DNA from: Flavobacteriales bacterium
GTDB lineage: Bacteria; Bacteroidota; Bacteroidia; UBA10329
Assembly (NCBI GenBank): GCA_016124845.1
Contig: WGMW01000030.1
Span: 45,860 to 109,859, forward strand
Direction: 5' to 3'
DNA length: 64,000 nucleotides
Made by a program: the position numbers and the translations under genes. The notes under the pieces are model-generated. The model made no database searches, was not told the DNA's origin, and was given only the letters and a program-made list of their open reading frames with translations. Below, one piece after another: positions 1 through 9,524 of this stretch (positions are counted from its first letter, which is position 1; every line of letters begins with the position of its first letter).

Positions 1-148
1 CGCGTTCAATCAAAGGCGCAAGACCTTGAGGAATGCGTTCAGATCCCTTACTTTTGCGGCCGCTCCAGATGAGCATCTTCTGACATTGCGGGCCGAGCGC
101 CTTTCTGTTGAAGATTTTGTTCAGATCACGAAGTGTTTGGCCGACTGA
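1..148 (+). CDS. rsmA: 16S rRNA dimethyladenosine transferase RsmA (KsgA), C-terminal end only
   Basis: Partial gene, cut by the left window edge; the reading frame begins at base 2 and ends at a TGA at 146-148. The visible 48 residues start with AFNQRRKTLRNA and end near LSVEDFVQITKCLAD. The first block is the well-conserved FxQRRKTLRN stretch of the C-terminal domain of the KsgA/RsmA family, which dimethylates two adjacent adenines near the 3' end of 16S rRNA during small-subunit assembly. The catalytic Rossmann domain lies outside the window. mgtE starts 41 bases downstream on the same strand. The family call rests on one motif plus the length of the tail. Confidence 0.85.
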   Translation, partial: AFNQRRKTLRNAFRSLTFAAAPDEHLLTLRAERLSVEDFVQITKCLAD

Positions 149-189
149 TCGCGCGAGCTAAGTTGAACGAATACCTACGCCTTTGAGCA

Positions 190-1551
190 ATGCAGTTCCA
201 GCTGACGAACGAATTCCTCGAGATACTCAAAGAGGACATTGCAAGGTTTGACAGAGACACCGTTTCTGCCAAAGTAGGAGAACTATACCCAGCCGACATA
301 GCCGAAATTCTTGACGAGGTCAACCTCCAAGAAGCGCAGTTCATTTTCAAATTGCTGGAAGATGAGCTCGGGTCGGAAGTGCTCATGGAATTGGATGAGG
401 ACGTTCGGGAGCGGTTTCTTGCATCTCTTTCCGATTACGAGATCGCTGAGTATGTCGATCAACTTGACACCGATGATGCGGCCGACCTTATCGCGGAGCT
501 TCCTGAAGATCGACAGGAAGAAGTTCTCTCACACGTTGATGATTCGGAGCAGGCCAGCGACATTGCCGATCTCCTCGCGTATGATGAGGACTCGGCCGGT
601 GGTATCATGGCCAAGGAGCTTATCAAGGTAAACATCAATTGGCCCGTGGTGCAATGCGTGCGCGAAATGCGCAAACAGGCCGAAGATGTGGATCAGGTCT
701 TCACCGTTTACGTGGTGGATGACAATGGTATGTTGATGGGAATTGTTTCGCTCAAGAAGATGCTTCTGAGTTCTACTCGCGCACTCATCAAAGACATTTA
801 CAAAGACAGCATCCTCTCGGTAGATGCGAACATGAAGGCCGAAGATGTGGCCAAATTCATGGAGAAATATGACCTTGTTGTTGTTCCTGTCGTGGATGAA
901 CAAAAAAGACTTTTAGGCCGTATTACCGTGGATGACGTAATGGATGTGGTGCGTGAAGAAACCTCGAAGGATTACCAGATGCTTTCGGGTATTTCGGAGA
1001 ACATCGAAACCACCGATAACGTGTGGGTCATCAGTCGCGCGCGTTTGCCTTGGCTGCTTGTGGCCATGTTCGGTGGAATCATCGGCTCGATGGTCATTTC
1101 CAATTATGAGGATGAATTGCAGGTCAATCCGCAGATGGCATTTTTCATTCCGCTGGTTGTCGCCATGGGCGGAAACGTGGGCATTCAGTCCTCTGCATTG
1201 ATCGTGCAAGGTTTGGCCAACAACACGTTGAGCAAGGACAGTATGATCAAGCGGATTCTGAAAGAGCTGATGGTCGGTCTGCTGAATGGTGTGGCCTGTG
1301 CCGCTGTTTTGCTCGTTTACAGCATGGTTTTCCATTATCCGTTGGCGCTGAGCTTGACCATTGGTGCGTCACTTTTGACCGTTATTCTGTTTGCTGCGGC
1401 ATTCGGTACGTTCATACCGCTCACGTTGCACAGAATGAAAATTGACCCCGCTTTGGCCACAGGGCCGTTCATTACCACTACCAACGACATTATCGGGCTG
1501 TTCTTCTATTTCCTGATTGCCCGTGTGATGTATGGAATGACCTTTCTTTGA
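190..1551 (+). CDS. mgtE: Magnesium transporter MgtE
   Basis: 453 residues, the usual MgtE length. The order is an acidic helical N domain (about 1-130, with DTDDAADLIAELPEDRQEEVL), a CBS-domain pair (about 135-255, with AGGIMAKELI and VVPVVDEQKRLLGRITVDDV), a linker helix, and a membrane domain of about five helices (about 280-453). The membrane part carries the family signature MGGNVGIQSSAL from about residue 326, which contributes to the ion pathway. In this family cytosolic Mg2+ binds the N and CBS domains and closes the pore. It follows rsmA closely, so co-transcription is possible. Start ATG at 190. Confidence 0.95.
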   Translation: MQFQLTNEFLEILKEDIARFDRDTVSAKVGELYPADIAEILDEVNLQEAQFIFKLLEDELGSEVLMELDEDVRERFLASLSDYEIAEYVDQLDTDDAADLIAELPEDRQEEVLSHVDDSEQASDIADLLAYDEDSAGGIMAKELIKVNINWPVVQCVREMRKQAEDVDQVFTVYVVDDNGMLMGIVSLKKMLLSSTRALIKDIYKDSILSVDANMKAEDVAKFMEKYDLVVVPVVDEQKRLLGRITVDDVMDVVREETSKDYQMLSGISENIETTDNVWVISRARLPWLLVAMFGGIIGSMVISNYEDELQVNPQMAFFIPLVVAMGGNVGIQSSALIVQGLANNTLSKDSMIKRILKELMVGLLNGVACAAVLLVYSMVFHYPLALSLTIGASLLTVILFAAAFGTFIPLTLHRMKIDPALATGPFITTTNDIIGLFFYFLIARVMYGMTFL

Positions 1552-1580
1552 TGCGCGGTAAGTTCTAATTTCGGCCTCTG

Positions 1581-2528
1581 ATGCGCGTCCTCTTTCTCGA
1601 TACGGTTCACGAACATTTGGCCTCTCACCTCACGCGCATGGATTATGAATGCGAGGATGGCTCTAAGCTGACACGGCAGGAAGTGTTGGAACGCATTTCC
1701 AACTATGAAGGCGTTGTCATCCGCAGCCGCATCAAACTGGATAAAGAACTTTTGGATGCTGCCAAAAACCTCCGTTTCATTGCGCGCTCGGGCGCAGGAA
1801 TGGAGAACATTGATGTGGAACATGCGAAGATGTTGGGCATTCAATGCTTCAACGCGCCTGAAGGCAATCGCGATGCGGTGGCAGAACACGCGATAGGCAT
1901 GCTGCTTGCACTTTTCAATAAGATGAATACTGCCGATAGAGAAGTTCGTAAAGGTCTTTGGCTGCGCGAGGAGAACCGTGGAGTGGAGTTGCTTGGCAGA
2001 ACGGTCGGAATCATCGGCTACGGAAACACAGGAATGGCGTTTGCCAAACGCTTGGCAGGTTTCGGTGTGCTGATGTACGCGCACGATAAATTCAAGAAGG
2101 GTTTTTCAGACGATCTGGTGATCGAGACCAACATGGAAAGCATCATTCAGGAGGCAGAAGTGGTTTCGCTTCACGTGCCGCTGACGGATGAAACGCACCA
2201 CATGATCAACGATACATTCTTCGAGAAACTGAACTATCCCATTTATCTCATCAACACTTCGCGTGGTTCGGTGGTAGATACCGATGCGTTGGTCCGTGCC
2301 ATTGAAAGCGGCAAAGTGCTCGGAGCCTGTTTGGATGTGTTGGAATACGAGAAATTCAATTTCGAACAGATTGAGAATGAGGAAATTCCAGCGTCTCTTC
2401 AATACCTCATCGACTCACCCAAAGTAATCCTTACACCGCACGTTGCAGGTTGGACGCAGGAAAGCAACGCCAAGTTGGCGCATGTGCTGGCAGATAAGAT
2501 CCAGACTGCGTTTTCGCCTGTTCATTGA
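1581..2528 (+). CDS. D-isomer-specific 2-hydroxyacid dehydrogenase (SerA-like)
   Basis: 315 residues. It has the two-part fold of NAD-dependent 2-hydroxyacid dehydrogenases: a split catalytic domain and a Rossmann domain with GYGNTGMAFAKRL near residue 145. The catalytic Arg lies in NTSRGSVVDTD (about 228) and the catalytic His in LTPHVAGWTQ (about 287). The N-terminal part includes VIRSRIKLDKELLDAAKNL and IARSGAGMENID, typical of 3-phosphoglycerate dehydrogenases. There is no ACT or other regulatory domain after the catalytic core, so if this is phosphoglycerate dehydrogenase (first step of serine synthesis) it is the short form. The substrate cannot be fixed from sequence. It ends back to back with the aspartokinase gene. 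Confidence 0.85.
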   Translation: MRVLFLDTVHEHLASHLTRMDYECEDGSKLTRQEVLERISNYEGVVIRSRIKLDKELLDAAKNLRFIARSGAGMENIDVEHAKMLGIQCFNAPEGNRDAVAEHAIGMLLALFNKMNTADREVRKGLWLREENRGVELLGRTVGIIGYGNTGMAFAKRLAGFGVLMYAHDKFKKGFSDDLVIETNMESIIQEAEVVSLHVPLTDETHHMINDTFFEKLNYPIYLINTSRGSVVDTDALVRAIESGKVLGACLDVLEYEKFNFEQIENEEIPASLQYLIDSPKVILTPHVAGWTQESNAKLAHVLADKIQTAFSPVH

Positions 2529-3785
2529 TTACTTCACCACCAACTGCGCTGAAGTGGCGGTTCGATGATCGAGCAGCACATTCATTCCTTGGGTCGTTCG
2601 GGCAATGGTCTCGTCATCATAGTAGCGGATGGTAACGAGTTCCGCATCTTCGATCAGGTCAACCTCATATTCGTCTCTCAATCGCTCCTGTAATGCTTTC
2701 AGTTTTACTGGGTCGTTATTGGTGCTGAACGAGAAATTGACGGCTGAATTCTGTGCACAGTTCGCTTTCATTCGGATGTCACTGAGAACCGTGTAGATGT
2801 TTGTGAAATGCACCTCGGTCACGAAGGAATAGTCTTTCGGGGTGATGGAGACCAACACTTGGTTCGGTTTCACAATGAACGAAGGAATGATCTTCAGATT
2901 CTCCTTGTTCGAAACCACTGTTCCAGGCGCATCAGGGTCAACAAATGATCTCACATACAGTGGAATATTTGCGTTCTGTAGCGGTTTTATGGTTTTCGGG
3001 TGGATAACACTGGTTCCGAAATAGGCCAACTCCATCGCATCGAAAAAGGACATCTCTGGAATGAGAACCGTGTTGTCGTAGTATTTCGGGTCGGCATTCA
3101 ACACACCGGGAACGTCCTTCCAAATGGTCACACTTTCCGCCTTCAGGCAATACGCCAGAATGGCCGCGGTGAAGTCAGAACCCTCGCGACCCAACGTAGT
3201 GGTGAAGTTCTCGCTTGTTCCGCCAATAAAACCTTGCGTGATGACGACCGAAGCATCTTTCATGGCTTCACCGATTCGCGCATTGGTCATCTGCTCCGTG
3301 CTTTCCCACTCGATCTTGGCATCCTGATAGTTGTTGTCGGTACGGATAAGATCGCGCGCATCAACCCACGAATTGGCCAGCCCCATGTGTTTCAGGTAAG
3401 CCGAAATGATCTTGGTCGAGAGCATTTCGCCAATCGAAACGATCTGGTCGTACTGAAAATGACGGTCCAAACCTTCGGGGTCGTCCAACGCCCATTCCAC
3501 CTCAACCAATGTGTTGTCGATGTCGCTCAGAACGGGTCCGACCGCATCACCAAAAAGTTCACGCGCAATATCGCCATGGCAGGTTCTCAGGTCTTCCAAA
3601 AGTGGCTCGGTCGGTTGCTTGTCGTAATATGCGTTTACAAGCGCCTCCAATTTGTTGGTGGTTTTGCCCATGGCAGAAATCACCACCACCAACGGTTGGT
3701 CGTTGAAACGGGAAATGATCTGATGCACGTTGCGTACACTCGGAGCATCCTTCACCGAAGCTCCACCGAATTTGAAAACCTTCAT
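2529..3785 (-). CDS. Aspartate kinase (monofunctional)
   Basis: 418 residues from the ATG at 3785, which gives the canonical start MKVFKFGGASVKDA; the frame stays open 17 codons upstream but that part looks non-coding. It phosphorylates aspartate, the first step towards lysine, threonine, methionine and diaminopimelate. The nucleotide-binding KFGGAS is at residues 4-9. Downstream are VISAMGKTTNKLE, the catalytic-domain block GFIGGTSENFTTTLGREGSD, and two C-terminal ACT-type regulatory domains (about 270-418), which normally sense end-product amino acids. There is no homoserine dehydrogenase fusion. The GNAT gene lies 2 bases upstream on the same strand, so the two are probably one transcript. 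Confidence 0.93.
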   Translation of the reverse strand: MKVFKFGGASVKDAPSVRNVHQIISRFNDQPLVVVISAMGKTTNKLEALVNAYYDKQPTEPLLEDLRTCHGDIARELFGDAVGPVLSDIDNTLVEVEWALDDPEGLDRHFQYDQIVSIGEMLSTKIISAYLKHMGLANSWVDARDLIRTDNNYQDAKIEWESTEQMTNARIGEAMKDASVVITQGFIGGTSENFTTTLGREGSDFTAAILAYCLKAESVTIWKDVPGVLNADPKYYDNTVLIPEMSFFDAMELAYFGTSVIHPKTIKPLQNANIPLYVRSFVDPDAPGTVVSNKENLKIIPSFIVKPNQVLVSITPKDYSFVTEVHFTNIYTVLSDIRMKANCAQNSAVNFSFSTNNDPVKLKALQERLRDEYEVDLIEDAELVTIRYYDDETIARTTQGMNVLLDHRTATSAQLVVK

Positions 3786-3787
3786 AC

Positions 3788-4270
3788 TTATTTGAATTTC
3801 CGGATCTGTTCGCGGGTCAGTTTCCCGTTCAGCCATTCGCCATCAAGCGTGGCGTTGTATTTCCTGTAAAAGTTGATGGCGGGTTCATTCCAATCCAAAA
3901 CCTGCCATTCCATCCGTGCAGAGTTCCGCTCCTTTGCTACTCCGACCACCGCTTCAAAAAGCTCATGACCAATTCCTTTTCCGCGCTGATTTTCGGTGAC
4001 GATGATGTCTTCCAAGAAGACGCAACGACCCGTCCACGTGGAGTATTTCTCGTAGAAAAGAGCAATGCCCACGATTCCATTTTCTGCTTCCGCTACAAAC
4101 AATCCGTAGATCGCATTCTCCCCAAAGCCATCATTTTCCAACTCATCCAATGTGAGCGTCACCTGTTCTGGTGCTTTCTCGTACAAGGCCAGTTCCTTGA
4201 TGAGTTTGAAAACGGCCGGAACGTCTTCTTTCCGCCCTTTCCGAATGGTAATGGATTCCGCAGAGATCAT
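3788..4270 (-). CDS. GNAT N-acetyltransferase, SSAT/thialysine-acetyltransferase-like
   Basis: 160 residues, a single GNAT domain. The acetyl-CoA pyrophosphate loop is visible as VTENQRGKGIGHELF (about 96-110), preceded by CVFLEDIIV. The C-terminal WNEPAINFYRKYNA is typical of diamine and thialysine acetyltransferases, as is the N-terminal IKELALYEKAPEQV. Members of that branch acetylate polyamines or lysine-like amines; the substrate here is inferred only from this resemblance. It lies 2 bases upstream of aspartokinase. A TAnnTTTG-type box (4275-4282, minus strand) sits only a few bases before the start, which would give a very short leader; no -33 element is clear. Confidence 0.85.
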   Translation of the reverse strand: MISAESITIRKGRKEDVPAVFKLIKELALYEKAPEQVTLTLDELENDGFGENAIYGLFVAEAENGIVGIALFYEKYSTWTGRCVFLEDIIVTENQRGKGIGHELFEAVVGVAKERNSARMEWQVLDWNEPAINFYRKYNATLDGEWLNGKLTREQIRKFK

Positions 4271-4406
4271 TCGGCAAAAGTAGGGATTGATGCTTTGTAG
4301 AAGATGGCTCGCGAGGCGGATGGCGTTTTAAAAAGAAACCTATCTTTAACCGTCCAAAAAAGCGACCTCAAAACGTTCTTTTTCGACCCAACCAATAGAC
4401 TCAATT

Positions 4407-5024
4407 ATGATGAATTTCAAGAGACTGAGAATGTTGATGATGGCTGTTTCCGTCTTCAGTCTGAACCAACTTTTTGCACAGACCGATAACGTGGGTATAG
4501 GTACGACAACCCCGCATCCTGCTGCAATTTTGGATGTCAATAACGAGAATGGTCAGTTGTCCGGTAATCCGTCCAAGGGAATCCGACTTCCATTTGCCAA
4601 TACTGTTCTGAGGAATCAGATGTACTCGGATTACAATGGAAACCTGCCCAATGGTCTCTTGGTTTTTGATACGGATCTTGGAAAGTTCATGTACTATAAA
4701 TGGGACACGCCAGTTCAATCACCACCCGTGTCAGGTCAGTGGGTTGAACTTACCATTGGAACGCAGAACAGTAACAGTAATGTACCTACCGGAGGCATTA
4801 TCATGTGGTCGGGTACTATAGCTTCCATTCCTTCCGGATGGGCACTTTGCAACGGAGCCAACGGAACGCCAGACCTTACAGACAAGTTTATCATTTCGGT
4901 GGCAAGTTCAGCTGAGAATCCAGGAACGGCAGCTGTACCAGGTTTCTACGTCAATGTGGATGCGGGTACAACCGTAGCTCCAGACAGACGCTTCTTCAAG
5001 TTGGCTTATATCATGAAGCTCTAA
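4407..5024 (+). CDS. Secreted protein with phage-tail-collar-like domain
   Basis: 205 residues. A signal peptide is clear ([14 protein letters not shown], cleaved after the AQ). The mature protein starts with [17 protein letters not shown], a motif found in many secreted Bacteroidota proteins. The C-terminal half (about 125-205) contains [19 protein letters not shown] and TPDLTDKFI, the hallmark of the phage tail collar / microcystin-dependent-protein domain. It ends in FKLAYIMKL. This is not evidence for a prophage: no phage genes are nearby, and this domain is widespread in chromosomal secreted proteins. Function unknown, possibly surface attachment. A second ATG follows immediately, so the start could be 4410. 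Confidence 0.75.
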   Translation: MMNFKRLRMLMMAVSVFSLNQLFAQTDNVGIGTTTPHPAAILDVNNENGQLSGNPSKGIRLPFANTVLRNQMYSDYNGNLPNGLLVFDTDLGKFMYYKWDTPVQSPPVSGQWVELTIGTQNSNSNVPTGGIIMWSGTIASIPSGWALCNGANGTPDLTDKFIISVASSAENPGTAAVPGFYVNVDAGTTVAPDRRFFKLAYIMKL

Positions 5025-5046
5025 CCGAGATAAAATAAAGATTCAT

Positions 5047-5075
5047 AAGGCCTGCTTCATGCAGGTCTTTCATTT
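5047..5075 (+). terminator. Probable intrinsic terminator after the collar-domain gene
   Basis: A 9-bp stem with one G-U pair (CCTGC / GCAGG core, loop TTCAT) followed by a T-rich run. It lies 22 bases after the stop of the secreted collar protein and about 25 bases before the fbp start. Confidence 0.5.
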
Positions 5076-5097
5076 TCAGATAATTCGAGAGAATAAA

Positions 5098-6111
5098 ATG
5101 TATAAGGGAAAGTCGCTTGGTGAGTTCATTGTAGAGAAACAGGATGATTTCAAATATGCCAAAGGCGAACTGTCGCGATTGCTGAGTGCCATCGGTCTGG
5201 CCGCGCGCGTGGTAAACCGCGAAGTGAACAAAGCAGGATTGATGGAGGAGATCCTCGGTGATGCGGGTGCTGAGAATGTGCAAGGCGAAGCGCAGAAGAA
5301 ATTGGACGTTTATGCCAATGACGAGTTCATCCGGGCGTTGAAGGACCGTGGTGAAGTTTGCGGATTGGCATCGGAGGAGAACGAAGGCGTCATCGAGTTC
5401 AATTCAGGGTATTCGGTAGATGGGCAATATGTTGTGGCCATCGATCCGCTGGACGGTTCTTCGAACATTGATGTGAACGTTTCCATCGGAACCATTTTCT
5501 CGATTTATCGAAGAAAGTCAGAATCGGGTCCGGCCACATTTGAAGATTTCATGCAGAAAGGGACCGAGCAAGTGGCTGCCGGTTATGTGATCTACGGATC
5601 CAGCACCATGATGGTGTACACCACAGGCAATGGCGTGAACGGCTTCACACTCGATCCATCCATCGGGGCGTTCTTCCTGTCGCACCCGAACATGAAGATT
5701 CCGAAAGACGGAAAGATCTACAGCATTAACGAAGGGAACTATGTTCATTTCCCTGAAGGAGTGAAGAGATACATCAAGTACTGCCAAGTGGAAGATCCCG
5801 CAACAAACAGACCGTACACTTCTCGTTACATCGGTTCGTTGGTGGCAGATTTCCATAGAAACCTCATCAAAGGTGGCGTGTACATCTATCCTACAACCAC
5901 GTCATCGCCAAACGGCAAATTGCGTCTGTTGTACGAGGCAAACCCGATGGCATTTCTGATCGAACAAGCAGGCGGAATTGCCACAAACGGACACAAGCGC
6001 ATTCTCGATATTCAACCGACCTCATTGCATCAACGAACACCACTTTTTGTGGGTTCGGAAAACATGGTGAAAAAGGCGATGGAGTTCATGGCCGAGCATT
6101 CACCAGAATAG
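5098..6111 (+). CDS. fbp: Fructose-1,6-bisphosphatase, class 1
   Basis: 337 residues from the ATG at 5098 ([15 protein letters not shown]); the frame is open 13 codons further but that part overlaps the terminator hairpin. It hydrolyses fructose 1,6-bisphosphate in gluconeogenesis. Visible class 1 motifs are EENEG (metal-binding acids, about 92-96), [22 protein letters not shown] (metal and phosphate site, about 118-139), and GGVYIYP with [23 protein letters not shown] (about 261-300). Length and motif order are normal for the family. mfd starts 17 bases downstream. Confidence 0.95.
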   Translation: MYKGKSLGEFIVEKQDDFKYAKGELSRLLSAIGLAARVVNREVNKAGLMEEILGDAGAENVQGEAQKKLDVYANDEFIRALKDRGEVCGLASEENEGVIEFNSGYSVDGQYVVAIDPLDGSSNIDVNVSIGTIFSIYRRKSESGPATFEDFMQKGTEQVAAGYVIYGSSTMMVYTTGNGVNGFTLDPSIGAFFLSHPNMKIPKDGKIYSINEGNYVHFPEGVKRYIKYCQVEDPATNRPYTSRYIGSLVADFHRNLIKGGVYIYPTTTSSPNGKLRLLYEANPMAFLIEQAGGIATNGHKRILDIQPTSLHQRTPLFVGSENMVKKAMEFMAEHSPE

Positions 6112-6128
6112 CGGAAACCCAAGCGTAA

Positions 6129-9100
6129 ATGACCAAGGAAGAGCTTGTCGGGCTATTCGACTCGTCAAGCAAAATAGCAGAACTGACAGCGGCCGTGAAA
6201 AGCGATGCCGCCAAAGTTCGCATGCGCGGAACTGCGGGTTCGGGCCACGCTTTTGTAGCTGCAGAGGTCATCAAAAAGACCTCCGATCATCACATTTTTG
6301 TGCTGACGGATAGGGAAGAGGCCGCCTATTTCCTAAGCGACCTTGAACAGCTCGTTGGTAAAAAGAAGGTGCTTTTTTATCCGATGTCGTACAGACGTGC
6401 GTACGAGTTGGAAGAGACAGACAATAGCAATGTCATCCAACGCGGTGAAGTGCTGAATGCGCTCCAGGCGAGTACTTCGCAACAGGTCATTGTCACCTAT
6501 TCTAAGGCGTTGGCAGAGAAGGTCATTTCAAAGAAAGTGCTGCGTAAGAGCACATTCTCGGTTGGCGTTGGCGAAGACCTCGACCTCGATTTCTTCAACG
6601 AAATGCTGCACGAATACCACTTCGAGCGTGTTGATCAGGTATACGAACCAGGTCAGTTCGCTATTCGTGGAGGCATTGTGGACGTGTTCTCGTTTGCGCA
6701 GGAATTGCCGTACAGAATCGAACTTTTTGGTGATGAGGTGGATAGCATTCGCGCGTTCGATCCAGCCGAACAGCTGTCGGTAAAATCACTTCGAAAAGCA
6801 ACCATTGTTCCCAACGTTCAGGACGAAGTGCTGCTTTCTGAGCGCGTCTCCTTCTTCGAGTTTCTCTCTTCAAAAACCACCGTTTGGTCGGAAGATATTG
6901 AGGAGTTGAAGCTGAGTGTGGATGTGGAATTGAAGGAAGCAAAATCGGCCTATCTGCAACTGAACAGTACGGTTGGGCGCAGTAAACCGGAAGAGAAATA
7001 CGTGAGTTCGGAAGAGATTCTGAGCACCTTGGACGCTTATCGTGTGGTGGAGTTCGGTCCGAGGAACTATTACCGTAATTCCACCGAAGTTGTGTTCGAT
7101 ATGGCGCCACAACCTGCGGTGAACAAGGATTTCAAGCTGCTGCAACAGATTCTTATCGACAACAAGAAGAATGGTTATAGGAATGTTCTTCTGGTGGATA
7201 ATCCCGGACAGGTGGAGCGTTTGCATTCGATTTTCGAAGACCTTCCGTTGCCGTCTGGCGTGCGTGTGGAGAAACCGTTCTTCACGTCCATGCTCATTTC
7301 AGTCCATCAAGGGTTTGTCAACCACGAACTGAAATTGGCGTGCTTCACCGATCACCAGATATTTGAGCGTTACCATCGTTTCCGCTTGCGCGAAGGTTAC
7401 AAACGCGGTAAACAGGCACTTACGCTGAAGGAGCTTTCAGGTCTGAATCCAGGCGATTATGTAACGCACATCGACCATGGAGTAGGCAAATTCGCGGGGC
7501 TGGAGAAGATCGATGTGAACGGCAAATTGCAGGAGACCATCCGTTTGGTCTATCGCGACAACGATATTCTGTATGTCAGCATTCATTCGCTGCATCGCAT
7601 CAGCAAATATTCGGGTAAGGAAGGAGATGAGCCGAAGGTCAACAAGCTCGGTTCGCCTGCTTGGAAAAACCTGAAGGCGAAGACCAAGAAGCAGGTCAAA
7701 GACATTGCGAAAGACCTAATAAAACTCTATGCGCAGCGCAGAGCGCAAAAGGGTTTTGCCTTTGCTCCGGATACGTATTTGCAGACCGAGCTGGAGGCTT
7801 CGTTCATTTATGAGGACACGCCTGATCAGGAGAAAGCAACGGCCGCGCTCAAGGCCGATATGGAGAAGGAATACCCGATGGACCGCCTCATTTGCGGAGA
7901 TGTCGGATTCGGGAAAACGGAAGTGGCCATTCGCGCAGCATTTAAAGCTGTGGCCGATGGAAAGCAGGTGGCTGTCCTCGTTCCGACCACCATTTTAGCG
8001 TTGCAGCATGCGCGCACTTTTCGCGAACGTTTGAAGGAATTCCCATGCACGGTCGATTACATCAACCGCTTTAAAACCCGCAAACAGCAGACCGATACGC
8101 TGAAAAAACTGGCCGAAGGCCAAGTAGATATTCTCGTTGGCACACACAGAATTGTAGGCAAGGATGTGAAGTTCAAGGACCTTGGACTGCTCATTATTGA
8201 TGAGGAACAGAAGTTCGGTGTGGCGGTGAAGGACAAGCTCAAGAAAATGAAGGTGAATGTGGATACGCTCACCCTCACCGCAACGCCCATTCCACGAACG
8301 CTGCAGTTCTCATTAATGGGCGCGCGCGACCTTTCCGTCATCAATACACCACCACCGAATCGCTATCCTGTCATCACGGAGTTGCACACCTTCAACGAAG
8401 AACTCATCCGCGATGCGGTGATGTATGAAGTGAGCCGTGGCGGACAGGTGTTCTTCGTGAACAACCGCGTGGAGAACATTAAGGAAGTGGCTGGAATGAT
8501 CGGGCGGCTTTGCCCAGATGTGCGTGTTTGCATCGGCCACGGGCAGATGGAACCCGCCAAGTTGGAAGACACCATGATGCGTTTCATGGATGGCGAATAT
8601 GATGTGCTTGTGGCCACCACCATCATCGAGAGCGGACTGGATATTTCGAACGCAAACACCATCATCATCAATAACGCCAACCATTTCGGGCTGAGCGATC
8701 TGCATCAGATGCGCGGGCGCGTTGGACGTTCCAACAAGAAAGCGTTCTGCTATCTGTTGGCGCCACCGATGACCATGCTCACGCCAGAGGCGAAGAAGCG
8801 TCTGAAAGCGATCTCGGAATTCTCCGACCTCGGAAGTGGATTCAATATCGCCATGCGCGATCTTGACATTCGCGGAGCTGGAAACCTGCTGGGTGCAGAG
8901 CAAAGCGGTTTCATCAGCGATATTGGCATTGAGATGTACCACAAGATTTTGGATGAGGCCGTTCAGGAATTGAAGGAAACCGAGTTCAAGGAACTGTTCA
9001 AAGACGAGAAGCCGCGTGCGTTTGTTCAGGATTGTCAGATCGATACGGATCTGGAGATTCTATTGCCCGATTCGTACGTGAACAGCATTGCTGAGCGTTT

Positions 9101-9524
9101 GGCGCTTTATCGTGAGTTGGATGATACCGAGAATGCGCAACAATTGGCTGACTTTGAAACGCGGTTGAAGGACCGTTTCGGAACCATTCCGAAGCAAGGT
9201 CAGCAGTTGATCGAGACCATCCGCTTGCGATGGATCGCGAAAGCCATCGGGTTTGAGAAACTCATTCTGAAGAACGACCGCTTGGTCTGCTATTTCGTTT
9301 CCGACCCCGAAAGTGGTTACTACCAAGGTTCTGAGTTTACGCGGGTGCTTGATTTTGTGAAGAACAACCCTCAAAAAGTGGTAATGCGCCAAAAGAATGA
9401 CAAGTTGATGTTGACGTTCGAAAACGTTCGCAGCATCAGTACCGCTCTCGGTCTTTTGACTTCTTTGTCGCCAGAGGTAGCTCAACCGTTCCTCCACGTT
9501 CCCGAGCATTCGAGCGTACAATAA
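6129..9524 (+). CDS. mfd: Transcription-repair coupling factor Mfd
   Basis: 1131 residues, near the usual length. The N-terminal UvrB-like module includes YEPGQFAIRGGIVDVF (about 175-190). The RNA-polymerase-interacting domain carries LNPGDYVTHIDHGVGKFAGL (about 440-460). The translocase motor has Walker A GDVGFGKTE (about 590), DEEQKFGV (about 690) and TATPIPRTL (about 719), then QMRGRVGRSNKKAFCYLL in the second helicase lobe. A C-terminal D7-type domain follows. Mfd displaces stalled RNA polymerase and recruits the UvrA excision machinery. Its last 89 bases overlap the 3' end of the convergent hydrolase gene. Confidence 0.97.
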   Translation: MTKEELVGLFDSSSKIAELTAAVKSDAAKVRMRGTAGSGHAFVAAEVIKKTSDHHIFVLTDREEAAYFLSDLEQLVGKKKVLFYPMSYRRAYELEETDNSNVIQRGEVLNALQASTSQQVIVTYSKALAEKVISKKVLRKSTFSVGVGEDLDLDFFNEMLHEYHFERVDQVYEPGQFAIRGGIVDVFSFAQELPYRIELFGDEVDSIRAFDPAEQLSVKSLRKATIVPNVQDEVLLSERVSFFEFLSSKTTVWSEDIEELKLSVDVELKEAKSAYLQLNSTVGRSKPEEKYVSSEEILSTLDAYRVVEFGPRNYYRNSTEVVFDMAPQPAVNKDFKLLQQILIDNKKNGYRNVLLVDNPGQVERLHSIFEDLPLPSGVRVEKPFFTSMLISVHQGFVNHELKLACFTDHQIFERYHRFRLREGYKRGKQALTLKELSGLNPGDYVTHIDHGVGKFAGLEKIDVNGKLQETIRLVYRDNDILYVSIHSLHRISKYSGKEGDEPKVNKLGSPAWKNLKAKTKKQVKDIAKDLIKLYAQRRAQKGFAFAPDTYLQTELEASFIYEDTPDQEKATAALKADMEKEYPMDRLICGDVGFGKTEVAIRAAFKAVADGKQVAVLVPTTILALQHARTFRERLKEFPCTVDYINRFKTRKQQTDTLKKLAEGQVDILVGTHRIVGKDVKFKDLGLLIIDEEQKFGVAVKDKLKKMKVNVDTLTLTATPIPRTLQFSLMGARDLSVINTPPPNRYPVITELHTFNEELIRDAVMYEVSRGGQVFFVNNRVENIKEVAGMIGRLCPDVRVCIGHGQMEPAKLEDTMMRFMDGEYDVLVATTIIESGLDISNANTIIINNANHFGLSDLHQMRGRVGRSNKKAFCYLLAPPMTMLTPEAKKRLKAISEFSDLGSGFNIAMRDLDIRGAGNLLGAEQSGFISDIGIEMYHKILDEAVQELKETEFKELFKDEKPRAFVQDCQIDTDLEILLPDSYVNSIAERLALYRELDDTENAQQLADFETRLKDRFGTIPKQGQQLIETIRLRWIAKAIGFEKLILKNDRLVCYFVSDPESGYYQGSEFTRVLDFVKNNPQKVVMRQKNDKLMLTFENVRSISTALGLLTSLSPEVAQPFLHVPEHSSVQ

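Noticed and set aside
3000..3869. A plus-strand frame of about 290 codons opposite aspartokinase
   Set aside because: It is opposite a gene with complete aspartokinase motifs and shows no recognisable domain.
4407..5024. Prophage remnant based on the tail-collar-like domain
   Set aside because: No integrase, capsid, terminase or other phage genes lie nearby, and the protein carries a secretion signal.
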